Assembly (NCBI GenBank): GCA_965278965.1
Contig: OZ257127.1
Span: 2,170,001-2,234,000 of the forward strand
Source of the DNA: UBA10649 sp965278965
GTDB lineage: Bacteria > Actinomycetota > Actinomycetes > S36-B12
Length of the DNA: 64,000 bases
Direction of reading: 5' to 3'
The notes below the pieces were generated by a model. That model saw nothing but the letters and a program-made list of their open reading frames with translations. It ran no database searches and was not told where the DNA came from. The translations under genes were made by a program, and so were the position numbers. Of the stretch, positions 30,918-39,882 are shown in pieces; the stretch's first letter is position 1, and every line of letters starts with the position of its first letter.

Positions 30918-33125
30918 CTAGCTCGCGGGCTTGGTGGCGCTGAGCAGCAAGGTGGCGACGTCGACGACCTCGACCCCGGCGGCCAGGCCGTCGGACTGCC
31001 GGCTGACGACGGCGTCGTTGAGCATCACCGAGCAGAACGGGCACGCGACGGCGACCTTGGTCGCGCCGGTGCCGATGGCCTCGTCGCCCCGGTTCTGGTT
31101 GACCCGGGTGCCGATCTTCTCCTCCATCCACATGCGCGCGCCGCCGGCGCCGCAGCAGAAGGACTTGTCGCCGTGCCGCTCCATCTCGACGCGGGTGGCC
31201 CCCGTCGCATCGACGAGCTCGCGCGGCGGCACGTAGACGTTGTTGTGGCGGCCGAGGTAGCAGGGGTCGTGGTACGTGACCGTCTCGTCGACCGGCGCGA
31301 CGCGCGTCAGTCGGCCCGCCTTGACCAGCTCGTTCAGCAGCTGCGTGTGGTGGACGACGTCGTAGTTGCCACCCAGCTGGGGGTACTCGCGCTTGAGCGT
31401 GTTCAGGCAGTGCGGGCAGGTGACGACGATCTTGGTCGCCTTGACCTCGTTGAGGACCTCGACGTTCTGCATCGCCTGCATCTGGAACAAGAACTCGTTG
31501 CCCGCCCGACGCGCCGGGTCGCCCGTGCAGGTCTCGCCCTCCCCGAGCACCATGAACGGCACTCCGGCGATCGTGAGCAGCTCCGCGACGGCCTTGGTCG
31601 TGCGCTTCGCGCGGTCCTCGTAGGCGCCGGCGCAGCCGACCCAGAACAGGTACTCGACGTCGTCGGGGATGGTGTCCTCGCCGTCCATGCCGAACACGCG
31701 CACCTCGAAGTCGACCTCGGAGATCCAGTCGGTGCGCCCTGAGGTGTTCATCCCCCACGGGTTGCCCTTGGTCTCCAGGTTCTTGAACAGGCCGTTCAGC
31801 TCGGCGGGGAACTCCGTGGCGATCATGACCTGGTTGCGGCGCATGTCGATGAAGTGGTCGATGTGCTCGATGTCTACCGGGCACTGGTTGACGCACGCCC
31901 CGCACGTCGTGCAGGCCCAGAGCGCCTCCTCGTCGATGATCGGCAGCTCGAGCCCGGTCGTGCGATGGCCGTCGAACGTGTAGCCGTCGTCGGCGCTGTG
32001 GTCGCTGCCGTCTCGGGGGCCGATGAACGGCCGCTCGACCTGCTCGCGGACCTCGGGGCTGACGGCGGCGAGGGCGTCCGTGTCGTGTTCGCCGAGTCCG
32101 GGGTGCTTGCCCTCGGCGGCCAGGAGGTACGGGGCCTGGGCGAACATCGTGTCGCGCAGGTTCATGATCATGAGTTTCGGCGACAAGGGCTTGCCCGTGT
32201 TCCACGCGGGGCACTGCGACTGGCAACGCCCGCACTCCGTGCAGGACATGAAGTCGACGTAGCCCTTCCACGTGAACTCCGCGATGTGGCCGCGGCCGAA
32301 CGTCGCGTCGTCGGGCGGGTCCTCGAAGTTGACGGGTGCGCCGTCGTAGTAGATCGGCAGCAGCGGGCCGAGGGCGTTGGGGCGGCGCGACGTGTAGACG
32401 TTGATCGGTGCCGCGCCGATGTGCAGGTGCTTGGAGTGCAGCACGATGAGCAGGAAGCCGACGATGACGCCGATCTGCGCCCAGATGCCGACCGTCTCGA
32501 CCCACTCCAGCGTCGACTCGCTCAGGCCCGACATGAGCGAGCCGACCCAGTCGGAGACGAACGCCCCGCTCTCGAACGGAAGGTTGCCCAGAGCCGCCTG
32601 CGCACCGCGGTACCAGAACAGCGTCACGACGACGAGGAAGATCATGAACAGGATCAGCCAGGCACCGCGCGTGTGCGATCCGAAGAACCGCGACGCGCGC
32701 CCGTCCTTCGCCGGATCGTTGGTGAGGCGGATGATCGCGAAGATCGTGATGCCGACCAGGACGAGCACCCCGAACAGGTCCTCGGCGAAGCCGATGACTG
32801 GCCACGTTCCGACGATCGGGACGCCGAAGTCGGTGACGAAGAGCGCGCCGTAGGCCTCGAGGATCGTCAGCCCGAGGACGAGGAAGCCCCAGAACGCGAA
32901 CACGTGCGCGAGGCCGGGGATCGTCCACTTCAGCAGCTTGCGCTGGGCGAGCACCTCGGTCGCCTCCGCCTCGACGCGGCGGGGCGCATCGCTCGTTCGG
33001 CCGACCGCCGGCTTGCCGGCCCGCGCCAGCGAGACGAGGAACCACAGGCGCTTGCCGGCGAAGGCGAGGACGACGACGGTGATCGCGAGGCCGACCAACG
33101 CACGAACGATCATGTGAGAGTCCAC
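30918..33125 (-). CDS. EtfD-like membrane iron-sulfur reductase
   Basis: Protein of 735 aa that probably passes electrons from electron transfer flavoprotein (beta-oxidation) to the quinone pool at the membrane. The N-terminal third has six or so hydrophobic segments (residues about 5-230). Then come two 4Fe-4S motifs, Cys295/298/301/305 (CTECGRCQSQCP) and Cys405/408/411/415 (CTTCGACVNQCP), and two heterodisulfide-reductase-type CCG domains (CPHCLNTLKREYP, YHDPCYLGRHN, FCCGAGGARMW). This order matches Rv0338c of M. tuberculosis, described as EtfD. The GTG start at 33125 has a TAGCCT box 6 nt upstream. It is 18 nt behind hutH but has its own promoter. Confidence 0.87.
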   Translation of the reverse strand: MDSHMIVRALVGLAITVVVLAFAGKRLWFLVSLARAGKPAVGRTSDAPRRVEAEATEVLAQRKLLKWTIPGLAHVFAFWGFLVLGLTILEAYGALFVTDFGVPIVGTWPVIGFAEDLFGVLVLVGITIFAIIRLTNDPAKDGRASRFFGSHTRGAWLILFMIFLVVVTLFWYRGAQAALGNLPFESGAFVSDWVGSLMSGLSESTLEWVETVGIWAQIGVIVGFLLIVLHSKHLHIGAAPINVYTSRRPNALGPLLPIYYDGAPVNFEDPPDDATFGRGHIAEFTWKGYVDFMSCTECGRCQSQCPAWNTGKPLSPKLMIMNLRDTMFAQAPYLLAAEGKHPGLGEHDTDALAAVSPEVREQVERPFIGPRDGSDHSADDGYTFDGHRTTGLELPIIDEEALWACTTCGACVNQCPVDIEHIDHFIDMRRNQVMIATEFPAELNGLFKNLETKGNPWGMNTSGRTDWISEVDFEVRVFGMDGEDTIPDDVEYLFWVGCAGAYEDRAKRTTKAVAELLTIAGVPFMVLGEGETCTGDPARRAGNEFLFQMQAMQNVEVLNEVKATKIVVTCPHCLNTLKREYPQLGGNYDVVHHTQLLNELVKAGRLTRVAPVDETVTYHDPCYLGRHNNVYVPPRELVDATGATRVEMERHGDKSFCCGAGGARMWMEEKIGTRVNQNRGDEAIGTGATKVAVACPFCSVMLNDAVVSRQSDGLAAGVEVVDVATLLLSATKPAS

Positions 33126-33131
33126 GGCCGA

Positions 33132-33137
33132 AGGCTA
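33132..33137 (-). promoter_or_regulatory. Probable -10 box of the EtfD-like gene
   Basis: TAGCCT on the minus strand sits in the 18-nt gap after hutH, 6 nt before the GTG start. Confidence 0.55.
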
Positions 33138-33143
33138 TCTCCC

Positions 33144-34682
33144 CTAGGACGTCCACATATGTGCCGCGGCCCGAGCGACGGCACCGGATCGCACGAGCCC
33201 CGTCGCCGCCTCGAGCTCAGGGGCGAGGAACCGGTCGGGGCCTGGTCCGGGGACGACCTCTCGCAGGAGCGAGATGACGGCGGCAGTCGCCGGCGCCGGC
33301 ACCAGCGGTGCGCGTAGGTCGACGGCTCGCGCAGCGGCCACGAGCTCGATCGCCAGGATCGTCGTGAGGTTGTCGATGGCCCGGCGCAGCTTTCGCGCCG
33401 CATGCCAGCCCATCGACACGTGGTCCTCCTGCATGGCCGAGCTCGGGATCGAGTCGACGCTGGCCGGCACCGCGAGCCGCTTGCAGTCGCTCACCAGCCC
33501 GGCCTGCGTGTACTGGGCGATCATCAGGCCGCTGTCCACGCCGGGGTCGTCCGCGAGGAACGGCGGGAGCCCGTAGCTGCGCTTAGCGTCGAGCATGCGG
33601 TCGGTGCGACGCTCGGACATCGACCCCAAGTCGGCGACGGCGATCGCGAGGAAGTCCAGGACGTAGCCCACGGGTGCGCCGTGGAAGTTGCCGTTGCTGG
33701 ACACCGTCCCGTCCGAGAGGACGACCGGGTTGTCGATGGTCGCCGCGAGCTCCCGCTCGGCTACGAGCCGCGCGTGCGTCACGGTGTCGCGCACGGCGCC
33801 GGCGACCTGCGGCGCGCAGCGCAGCGAGTAGGCGTCCTGCACGCGGCTGTCGCCCTCCCGGTGCGAGGCGACGATGCCCGACCCGGCGAGCGTGCGCAGC
33901 ATCGCGGCAGCGCTGACCACCTGACCGGGGTGGGGACGCAGCTCCGCGTGGAGGTCGGCCTGGAACACGCGGTCCGTCCCGAGCAGGCCCTCGACGCTCA
34001 TCGCGGCGACGACGTCGGCGGTGTCGCACAGCACGTCGAGGTCGGCGAGCGCCAGTGCCAGCATCCCGAGCATCCCGTCGGTGCCGTTGATCAGGGCCAG
34101 GCCCTCCTTCTCGGCGAGCTCGACGGGGGCGATCCCGGCAGCGGCGAGGAGGGCCGGAACGTCACCCTCGGCACCGTCCGGACCGACGGCCCGTCCCTCG
34201 CCCATGAGAACGAGGGCGCAGTGCGCGAGGGGAGCGAGGTCGCCGCTGCACCCGAGGGACCCGAACTCGTGCACGACCGGCGTGATGCTGGCGTTCAGGA
34301 GGTCCGCGAGGGTCTGCGCGACGATCGGCCGCACCCCGGTGCGCCCGCTCGCGAGCGTCTTCAGCCGCAGGAGCATCAGCGCCCGCACGACCTCGCGCTC
34401 GACCGGGTCGCCCGTGCCGGCCGCGTGCGAGCGGATGAGCGAGCGCTGCAGCTGGACCCGCTGCTCGACGGGGATGTGCCGCGTGGCCAGGGCGCCGAAC
34501 CCGGTCGAGATGCCATAGACCGGTGTCGGGGACGCCGCGAGCGCCTCGACCTGGGCCCGGGAGAGCGCCATCGCAGCCAGCGCGTCGTCGCTGAGAGCGA
34601 CGGGCGCGTCACGCCGGGCGACGTCCACGACCTCGGTGAGCGTGGGCCTGCCGAGGACGACGGTCGGCGGGGTCGTGGTCAT
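33144..34682 (-). CDS. hutH: Histidine ammonia-lyase
   Basis: First enzyme of histidine degradation (512 aa), releasing ammonia from L-histidine to give trans-urocanate. The MIO prosthetic group forms from the tripeptide at 145-147 in GSLGCSGDLAPLAH. It is Cys-Ser-Gly here rather than the common Ala-Ser-Gly, a variant allowed by the family signature. VYGISTGFG (55-63) carries the active-site tyrosine, and SSNGNFHGAPVG and QEDHVSMG are conserved. The ATG at 34682 has a GGGAGG ribosome site. It lies in a hut locus with hutI-hutU and hutG, but an unrelated fused membrane gene separates it from hutI. Confidence 0.95.
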   Translation of the reverse strand: MTTTPPTVVLGRPTLTEVVDVARRDAPVALSDDALAAMALSRAQVEALAASPTPVYGISTGFGALATRHIPVEQRVQLQRSLIRSHAAGTGDPVEREVVRALMLLRLKTLASGRTGVRPIVAQTLADLLNASITPVVHEFGSLGCSGDLAPLAHCALVLMGEGRAVGPDGAEGDVPALLAAAGIAPVELAEKEGLALINGTDGMLGMLALALADLDVLCDTADVVAAMSVEGLLGTDRVFQADLHAELRPHPGQVVSAAAMLRTLAGSGIVASHREGDSRVQDAYSLRCAPQVAGAVRDTVTHARLVAERELAATIDNPVVLSDGTVSSNGNFHGAPVGYVLDFLAIAVADLGSMSERRTDRMLDAKRSYGLPPFLADDPGVDSGLMIAQYTQAGLVSDCKRLAVPASVDSIPSSAMQEDHVSMGWHAARKLRRAIDNLTTILAIELVAAARAVDLRAPLVPAPATAAVISLLREVVPGPGPDRFLAPELEAATGLVRSGAVARAAAHMWTS

Positions 34683-34729
34683 GGGCGTCCTCCCGGAGGG
34701 GCCGGCGCGCGGGCCGGCGACGGTGAACC

Positions 34730-34735
34730 TAGCCC
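34730..34735 (+). promoter_or_regulatory. Possible -10 box of the ligase-IMPase fusion gene
   Basis: TAGCCC lies 6 nt before the ATG at 34742, in the 59-nt region divergent from hutH. It is one base off TANNNT but has the same spacing as many neighbours. Confidence 0.35.
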
Positions 34736-34741
34736 GCAACC

Positions 34742-36859
34742 ATGCAGCCCGAGTGCACGCGGCGGCCGGGGTTGCGAGAGAGTGCGCGAATGCGCCTGCG
34801 GCGGTGGCTCTCCGCGGACGACGGCACGTACCTCACGGTGCTCGTGCTGTCGGTCGTGATTGCTCGCGCCCTGGAGTTCCTCTGGCCGACCGCCGACCTC
34901 GTCCGTCTGCCGCTGGCGACGGCATGCATGCTCGTCGGCGGGGTGCTCACCCTGGCGGCGTGGGCGCTCTTCCGCCCCCAGGCCCGCTGGGACCGGCTGA
35001 CGTTCGGGTTCCTGGGCGCCTGGGCGCTGGCTTGGGGCGCGGCCGTCGTGGCGTCGGTCGGGCATGACGACGTGCTCGACGCCAGCCTCGTCGTCGTCCC
35101 GATCGTGATCGCGCTCGTGGCGGTGAAGCGGCCGGGCGGTCCGGCCGTCACGCGCGCGCTCGACGTGCTCGCGTGGGCGACCGCGGCGCTGTGCGTGGGC
35201 GTGCTGCTCGCCCAGGTCACCGGAGTGCTGGACCGCGCGCAGGCCGGGACGAGTACGCCCTGGGACGCGATGAACTACTGGATCCCGCTGTCCGACCCGC
35301 TGGGGTTCAGCGGGCGCTGGATCGGGCCGTTCCGGACACCCAACGTCACCGCTAGTGCGGCGGTGCTGCTCGTCGTCTGGGGAGCCTCCCGGGGGCTGGT
35401 CGCTCGCATCGGCCTGATCGGCACCGGCGTGCTCGTGCTGCTGCTGACGGGCACCCGCTCGTCGGCCTTCGCTGCGATCGCCGGTGTCGCCGTCCTGGTC
35501 CTGCTGTGGCCCGTCCGGCACCGTGCGTTCCGCATGCTGCGCTGGGCGGCGGGCTGCGTCGCCGGCCTGGTCTTCGTGTTCGGCTCGATGTACTGGGTGG
35601 AGCGCAACCCCTCGATCTCCGGCCGTCTCACCATCTGGCCGGTGTTCCTCGACCTGTGGCGCTCCGACCCGGCCAGCGGCGTCGGCGACACGGGCGTCGG
35701 CCTCGCGGTCGAGGACCAACGGCTGCCCGAGTGGGCGACCCACGCGCACTCGATCCTGATCGACCCGTTGGCGCGCAACGGCGTCGTCGCTCTCCTCGCC
35801 ATCATCGCGGTGCTCGTGCTGGCGGTCGTGATCGGCGTGCGCGCCGCCCGGCGTGGCCGGCCCGTGGGAATCGCGCTGCTGACCGCTCTCCTGATCGGCG
35901 GCCTGACCGAGACCCTCTTCGACTGGCGCTATCTCGGCTTCCAGCTCACTGTCCTCGTCGGCGCCGTCCTCGTCTCCGCCGCGTACGTGCGTGGTGCCGG
36001 GCAGGCCCGGGAGACCCAGCTGCGTCGCCGCGACCGCGTCGGCGGCCGCCATGGGAGATACCGCCTGAACACCCAGCCGTGGGTCGACGCCCAGGTCGCG
36101 GTCGACGCGGCCGAGGCCGGGGCCGGCGTCGTACGTCACCGGTTCCGGACGCCGCTGACGATCACGGACAAGCCGGGTGAGGACTTCGCGACCGACGTCG
36201 ACCTCGCCGCCGAGCGGGCCGTACGCGACATCCTGGAGTTCGAGCGCCCCGACGACGCCGTCATCGGCGAGGAGCTCGGCGGCGACGCGAGCGGCAACGT
36301 CCGGACCTGGCTCGTCGACCCGTTGTGCGGCACCGTCAACTTCGCCGCGGGACTGCCGCTCGTGGCCACGAACGTCGCGCTCGTGACGGAGGACGGGCCA
36401 CTGGTGGGTGCCTGCGCGGACCCGTTCCATCAGGAGACGTTCTGGACCGACGGCACGCGAGCCTGGCGGTGGTCGGCGGCCGACCGGGAGGACGTCGAGG
36501 TGCGGCCGGACGCATCGCTCGGCACGGTCTCCATCGACGCGTCGATGGCCCCGACGCGTGTCGCCGCCGTGCTCGCCGCGCCGACGTTCGCCGGCACCTT
36601 CCGGCCGGTGATGCTCGCCACCTCGCTCGCCGTCGCCTGGGTGGCCGACGGGCGGCTGGCCGGCTACGTCGCGGACGATGAGGCGTTCGGCAGCGTCCAC
36701 TACGCGGCGCCGCTCGCCGTCGCTATGGCCGCCGGCTGCGTCGTGACGGACGGCGCGGGTGAGCCGCTCGCGGAGGGCTCGACGGGCCTGGTCGTCGCTG
36801 CGGACGCCGCCACGCACGCCGGCCTCCTGTCGGCGCTGCGTGCCGCTGTGCCCCGCTGA
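34742..36859 (+). CDS. O-antigen-ligase-like membrane protein fused to inositol-monophosphatase-like domain
   Basis: Continuous frame of 705 aa. Residues about 30-425 are polytopic, with roughly ten hydrophobic segments and an RNP-ISGR-type loop (ERNPSISGRLTIW, then THAHSILIDPLARNG), as in O-antigen ligases/polymerases. From about residue 443 the sequence is inositol-monophosphatase-like: GEDFATDVDLAAERA, VIGEELGG and WLVDPLCGTVNF (523-534). In the last motif the second metal-binding Asp of the usual DPIDGT is Cys529, and the C-terminal WD motif reads HYAA, so hydrolysis may be altered or lost. An in-frame GTG near 35990 could start the second domain separately. The ATG at 34742 is chosen for its -10 box; ATG 34790 is an alternative. 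The function is unknown. Confidence 0.75.
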   Translation: MQPECTRRPGLRESARMRLRRWLSADDGTYLTVLVLSVVIARALEFLWPTADLVRLPLATACMLVGGVLTLAAWALFRPQARWDRLTFGFLGAWALAWGAAVVASVGHDDVLDASLVVVPIVIALVAVKRPGGPAVTRALDVLAWATAALCVGVLLAQVTGVLDRAQAGTSTPWDAMNYWIPLSDPLGFSGRWIGPFRTPNVTASAAVLLVVWGASRGLVARIGLIGTGVLVLLLTGTRSSAFAAIAGVAVLVLLWPVRHRAFRMLRWAAGCVAGLVFVFGSMYWVERNPSISGRLTIWPVFLDLWRSDPASGVGDTGVGLAVEDQRLPEWATHAHSILIDPLARNGVVALLAIIAVLVLAVVIGVRAARRGRPVGIALLTALLIGGLTETLFDWRYLGFQLTVLVGAVLVSAAYVRGAGQARETQLRRRDRVGGRHGRYRLNTQPWVDAQVAVDAAEAGAGVVRHRFRTPLTITDKPGEDFATDVDLAAERAVRDILEFERPDDAVIGEELGGDASGNVRTWLVDPLCGTVNFAAGLPLVATNVALVTEDGPLVGACADPFHQETFWTDGTRAWRWSAADREDVEVRPDASLGTVSIDASMAPTRVAAVLAAPTFAGTFRPVMLATSLAVAWVADGRLAGYVADDEAFGSVHYAAPLAVAMAAGCVVTDGAGEPLAEGSTGLVVAADAATHAGLLSALRAAVPR

Positions 36860-36869
36860 GCGAGGCGCG

Positions 36870-38018
36870 TCACGTGCTCAGCCAGACGCGGTCAACGAGG
36901 TCGACGCCGGGCCGGTAGGCCAGGTGCACGTGGCTCGGGGCGTCGAGCACCACGAGGTCCGCACGCGTGCCAACCTGCAACCGCCCCACATCGGTGCGGC
37001 GGAGGGCCCGCGCGCCGCCGGCTGTCGCGGCCCACACGGCCTCGTCCGGTGTCATCCGAAGCTCGCGGACGGCCAGTGCGATGCAGAACGCCATGCTCGT
37101 CGTGTAGCTCGAGCCCGGGTTGCAGTCGGTCGCGAGGGCGACGGTGACGCCCGCGTCCAGCAGGCGCCGCGCGTCCGGGTAGACCGACCGGGTCGAGAAC
37201 TCCGCGCCCGGGAGCAAGGTCGCGACCGTGTCGGCTCCGGCGAGCAGGTCCAGGTCAGCGTCGCTGACGTGCGTGCAGTGGTCGGCGGACGCGGCGCCGG
37301 CCTCGACGGCGACGCGGATGCCGTCCCCCGGCCCGAGCTGGTTGGCGTGGACGCGCGCGGCGAGGCCGCGCGCGCGACCGGCGGACAGGATCGCGCGCGC
37401 CTGGTCCGCGTCGAACGCGCCCCGGTCGCAGAACACGTCGATCCACCGGGCGTGCGGGGCGCACGCGTCGAGCATCGTGCCGGTCACGAGGTCGACATAG
37501 CCCGCTGGGTCGTCGGCGAACTCCGCGGGCACCACGTGCGCGCCGAGGTAGGTCGTCTCGGGGGTCTGCTCACCCGCGATGCGCAGGCTGCGCTCCTCAT
37601 CGACGACCGTGAGGCCGTAGCCGGACTTCGTCTCGAAAGTCGTCGTCCCTCCGCGGCGCAGCTCCGCGGCGAGGCGGCGCAACGTCGCACGCAGGTCGTC
37701 GTCGCTGGCCGCCCGGGTGCGGGCGACGGTCTCGCGGATCCCGCCGGCCGCATACGCCTGTCCGGCCATGCGCGCGGCGAACTCGCCGGCTCGGTCGCCG
37801 GCGAACACCAGGTGCGCGTGGCTGTCGACGAACCCGGGGATCACGGCACGGCCCCCGACGTCCACCGCACGATCGGCGCCCGGGCAGCCGGCCGATGCGC
37901 CTACCCACGCGACACGGCCGTCCTCGACGACGAGGGCGGCGTCGGTGATGACACCGAGTGGACCCTCGCCGGCCTCCGGGTCGTTCGTGACCAGCGAGCC
38001 GATGCCGGTGACGGCCAT
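36870..38018 (-). CDS. hutI: Imidazolonepropionase
   Basis: Amidohydrolase (382 aa) that opens imidazolone-5-propionate to N-formimidoyl-L-glutamate, the third step of histidine degradation. Metal ligands are in PGFVDSHAHLVFAGDR, then the histidines of VHANQLG and ADHCTHVS, and the aspartate of ALATDCNPG. TFETKSGYGL is the substrate-binding segment. The ATG at 38018 gives the N-terminus MAVTGIGSLVTNDP, which fits actinobacterial homologues; a GTG at 38057 inside hutU is an alternative. It follows hutU by 25 nt and forms an operon with it. Confidence 0.94.
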   Translation of the reverse strand: MAVTGIGSLVTNDPEAGEGPLGVITDAALVVEDGRVAWVGASAGCPGADRAVDVGGRAVIPGFVDSHAHLVFAGDRAGEFAARMAGQAYAAGGIRETVARTRAASDDDLRATLRRLAAELRRGGTTTFETKSGYGLTVVDEERSLRIAGEQTPETTYLGAHVVPAEFADDPAGYVDLVTGTMLDACAPHARWIDVFCDRGAFDADQARAILSAGRARGLAARVHANQLGPGDGIRVAVEAGAASADHCTHVSDADLDLLAGADTVATLLPGAEFSTRSVYPDARRLLDAGVTVALATDCNPGSSYTTSMAFCIALAVRELRMTPDEAVWAATAGGARALRRTDVGRLQVGTRADLVVLDAPSHVHLAYRPGVDLVDRVWLST

Positions 38019-38043
38019 CGACCCCGCCCCGTGCTCCGCGACG

Positions 38044-39720
38044 TCAGGCACCGGCACCCTCGCGCATCGGGATCCGCACCCCCCGCTGCTGCGCGACCTC
38101 GGCGGCGTCGTCGTAGCCGGCGTCGACGTGGCGGATGACGCCCATCCCCGGGTCGTTCGTCAGGACGCGCGCGAGCTTCTCGGCGGCGAGGGCCGTGCCG
38201 TCGGCGACGCTGACCTGCCCGGCGTGGATGGACCGGCCGATGCCCACGCCGCCGCCGTGGTGGATCGACACCCAGGACGCCCCGGACGACACGTTGAGCA
38301 TCGCGTTGAGCAGCGGCCAGTCCGCGATCGCGTCGGAGCCGTCGAGCATGGCCTCGGTCTCGCGATACGGCGAGGCGACGGATCCGCAGTCCAGGTGGTC
38401 GCGGCCGATGACGATCGGCGCCGCGACCTCGCCCGAGGCCACGAGGTCGTTGAACGCGAGGCCGGCGCGGTCGCGCTCGCCGTAGCCGAGCCAGCAGATG
38501 CGCGCGGGCAGCCCCTGGAACGCGACCCGCTCCTGCGCCATCGTGATCCAGCGCCGCAGGTGGTCGTCGTCGGGGAAGAGGTCGAGCACCGCCTGGTCCG
38601 TACGGTGGATGTCTGCCGGGTCGCCGCTCAGCGCCGCCCAACGGAACGGGCCCTTGCCCTCGCAGAACAGCGGGCGGATGTAGGCGGGGACGAAGCCGGG
38701 GAACGCGAACGCGCGGTCGTAGCCGCCGGTACGTGCCTCGTCGCGGATGGAGTTGCCGTAGTCGAAGACCTCCGCGCCGGCGTCCATGAACCCGACCATC
38801 GCCTCGACGTGATGTGCCATCGATGCCTGGGCGCGCTCGGTGAACTCGACCGGCTTGCGCGCCGCGTAGTCCGCCGCGTCGGCGAGGTCGATGCCCTCGG
38901 GCAGGTACATGAGCGGGTCGTGCGCCGACGTCTGGTCCGTGACGATGTCGACAGCAACGCCCCGGCGCAGCAGCTCGGGCAGGACGGACGCCGCGTTGCC
39001 GACGAGCCCGACGGACCGCGCACGCCGCTGCGTGCGGTAGCGCTCGACCCGGGCGATCGCGTCATCCAGGTCGTCGGCCACCTCGTCGAGGTACCGGTTC
39101 TCCACACGCCGGTGCAGGCGGGCGGCGTCGACATCGACGATGAGGCAGGTGCCGTCGTTCATCGTGACGGCCAGCGGTTGTGCTCCGCCCATGCCGCCGC
39201 AGCCGGCCGTCACGGTCAGCGTGCCGGCGAGGGTGCCGCCGAACCGCTTGGCGGCGACAGCGGCGAACGTCTCGTAGGTGCCCTGGAGGATCCCCTGCGT
39301 GCCGATGTAGATCCAGGAGCCGGCCGTCATCTGGCCGTACATCGTCAGCCCGAGGTGCTCCAGTCGACGGAACTCCGGCCACGTCGCCCAGTCGCCGACG
39401 AGGTTGGAGTTGGCCAGCAGCACCCGCGGTGCCCACTCGTGGGTGCGGAAGACGCCGACCGGCCTGCCGGACTGCACCAGCATCGTCTCGTCGTCGCGCA
39501 GCGTCGTCAGGGTGCGGACCATCGCGTCGAACGACGCCCAGTCGCGCGCGGCCTTGCCGGTGCCGCCGTAGACGACGAGGTCATCGGGCCGCTCGGCGAC
39601 GTCAGGGTCGAGGTTGTTCATCAGCATGCGCAGGGCCGCCTCCTGGGGCCAGCCCTGGGCGGTTCGGGTGGTGCCGCGCGCGGCCCGGACGGGGCGCGGG
39701 CCGGAGACGGTGGTGGTCAT
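38044..39720 (-). CDS. hutU: Urocanate hydratase
   Basis: Urocanase (558 aa), which uses tightly bound NAD+ as an electrophile to hydrate urocanate to imidazolone propionate. Recognisable features are VTAGCGGMGGAQPLAVTMN (NAD-binding Rossmann region), FDYGNSIRDEA, ICWLGYGERDRAGLAFN and the glycine-rich GGGVGIGRSIHAGQV. Length is normal. It is first in the hutU-hutI operon and divergent from the IclR regulator across a 162-nt region that contains a long palindrome. Control by that IclR protein is likely but not shown. Confidence 0.96.
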   Translation of the reverse strand: MTTTVSGPRPVRAARGTTRTAQGWPQEAALRMLMNNLDPDVAERPDDLVVYGGTGKAARDWASFDAMVRTLTTLRDDETMLVQSGRPVGVFRTHEWAPRVLLANSNLVGDWATWPEFRRLEHLGLTMYGQMTAGSWIYIGTQGILQGTYETFAAVAAKRFGGTLAGTLTVTAGCGGMGGAQPLAVTMNDGTCLIVDVDAARLHRRVENRYLDEVADDLDDAIARVERYRTQRRARSVGLVGNAASVLPELLRRGVAVDIVTDQTSAHDPLMYLPEGIDLADAADYAARKPVEFTERAQASMAHHVEAMVGFMDAGAEVFDYGNSIRDEARTGGYDRAFAFPGFVPAYIRPLFCEGKGPFRWAALSGDPADIHRTDQAVLDLFPDDDHLRRWITMAQERVAFQGLPARICWLGYGERDRAGLAFNDLVASGEVAAPIVIGRDHLDCGSVASPYRETEAMLDGSDAIADWPLLNAMLNVSSGASWVSIHHGGGVGIGRSIHAGQVSVADGTALAAEKLARVLTNDPGMGVIRHVDAGYDDAAEVAQQRGVRIPMREGAGA

Positions 39721-39802
39721 GGCGCAAGTCCAGCGGAGGAGCGGCCCGGCGGCGATAGCCTGCGCTCAATTGCCGTCCGAGATACGAGACACCCAGCAGG
39801 AC

Positions 39803-39881
39803 CTGCGAGCGGGGAGTTGTCGGGGGGTTGTTCGGGCGGAACTGCCCGACAACTCCCCGTTCGCGGAGGGAGTGGGAGGCC
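39803..39881 (+). repeat. Palindromic repeat family 2, copy A
   Basis: A 20-bp inverted repeat (39805-39824 with 39845-39864, one G-T pair) has arms reading GCGAGCGGGGAGTTGTCGGG and its complement. It is followed by a GGAGGGAGTGGGAGGC tail that overlaps the ribosome site of the IclR gene. The same arms and tail recur at 50.07-50.15 kb. Confidence 0.75.
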
Positions 39882-39882
39882 G

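Noticed and set aside
34679..36817. 712-codon minus-strand frame opposite the ligase-IMPase fusion
   Set aside because: Translation is Arg/Asp/Glu/Gln-rich without domains, while the plus strand has membrane helices and phosphatase-like motifs.
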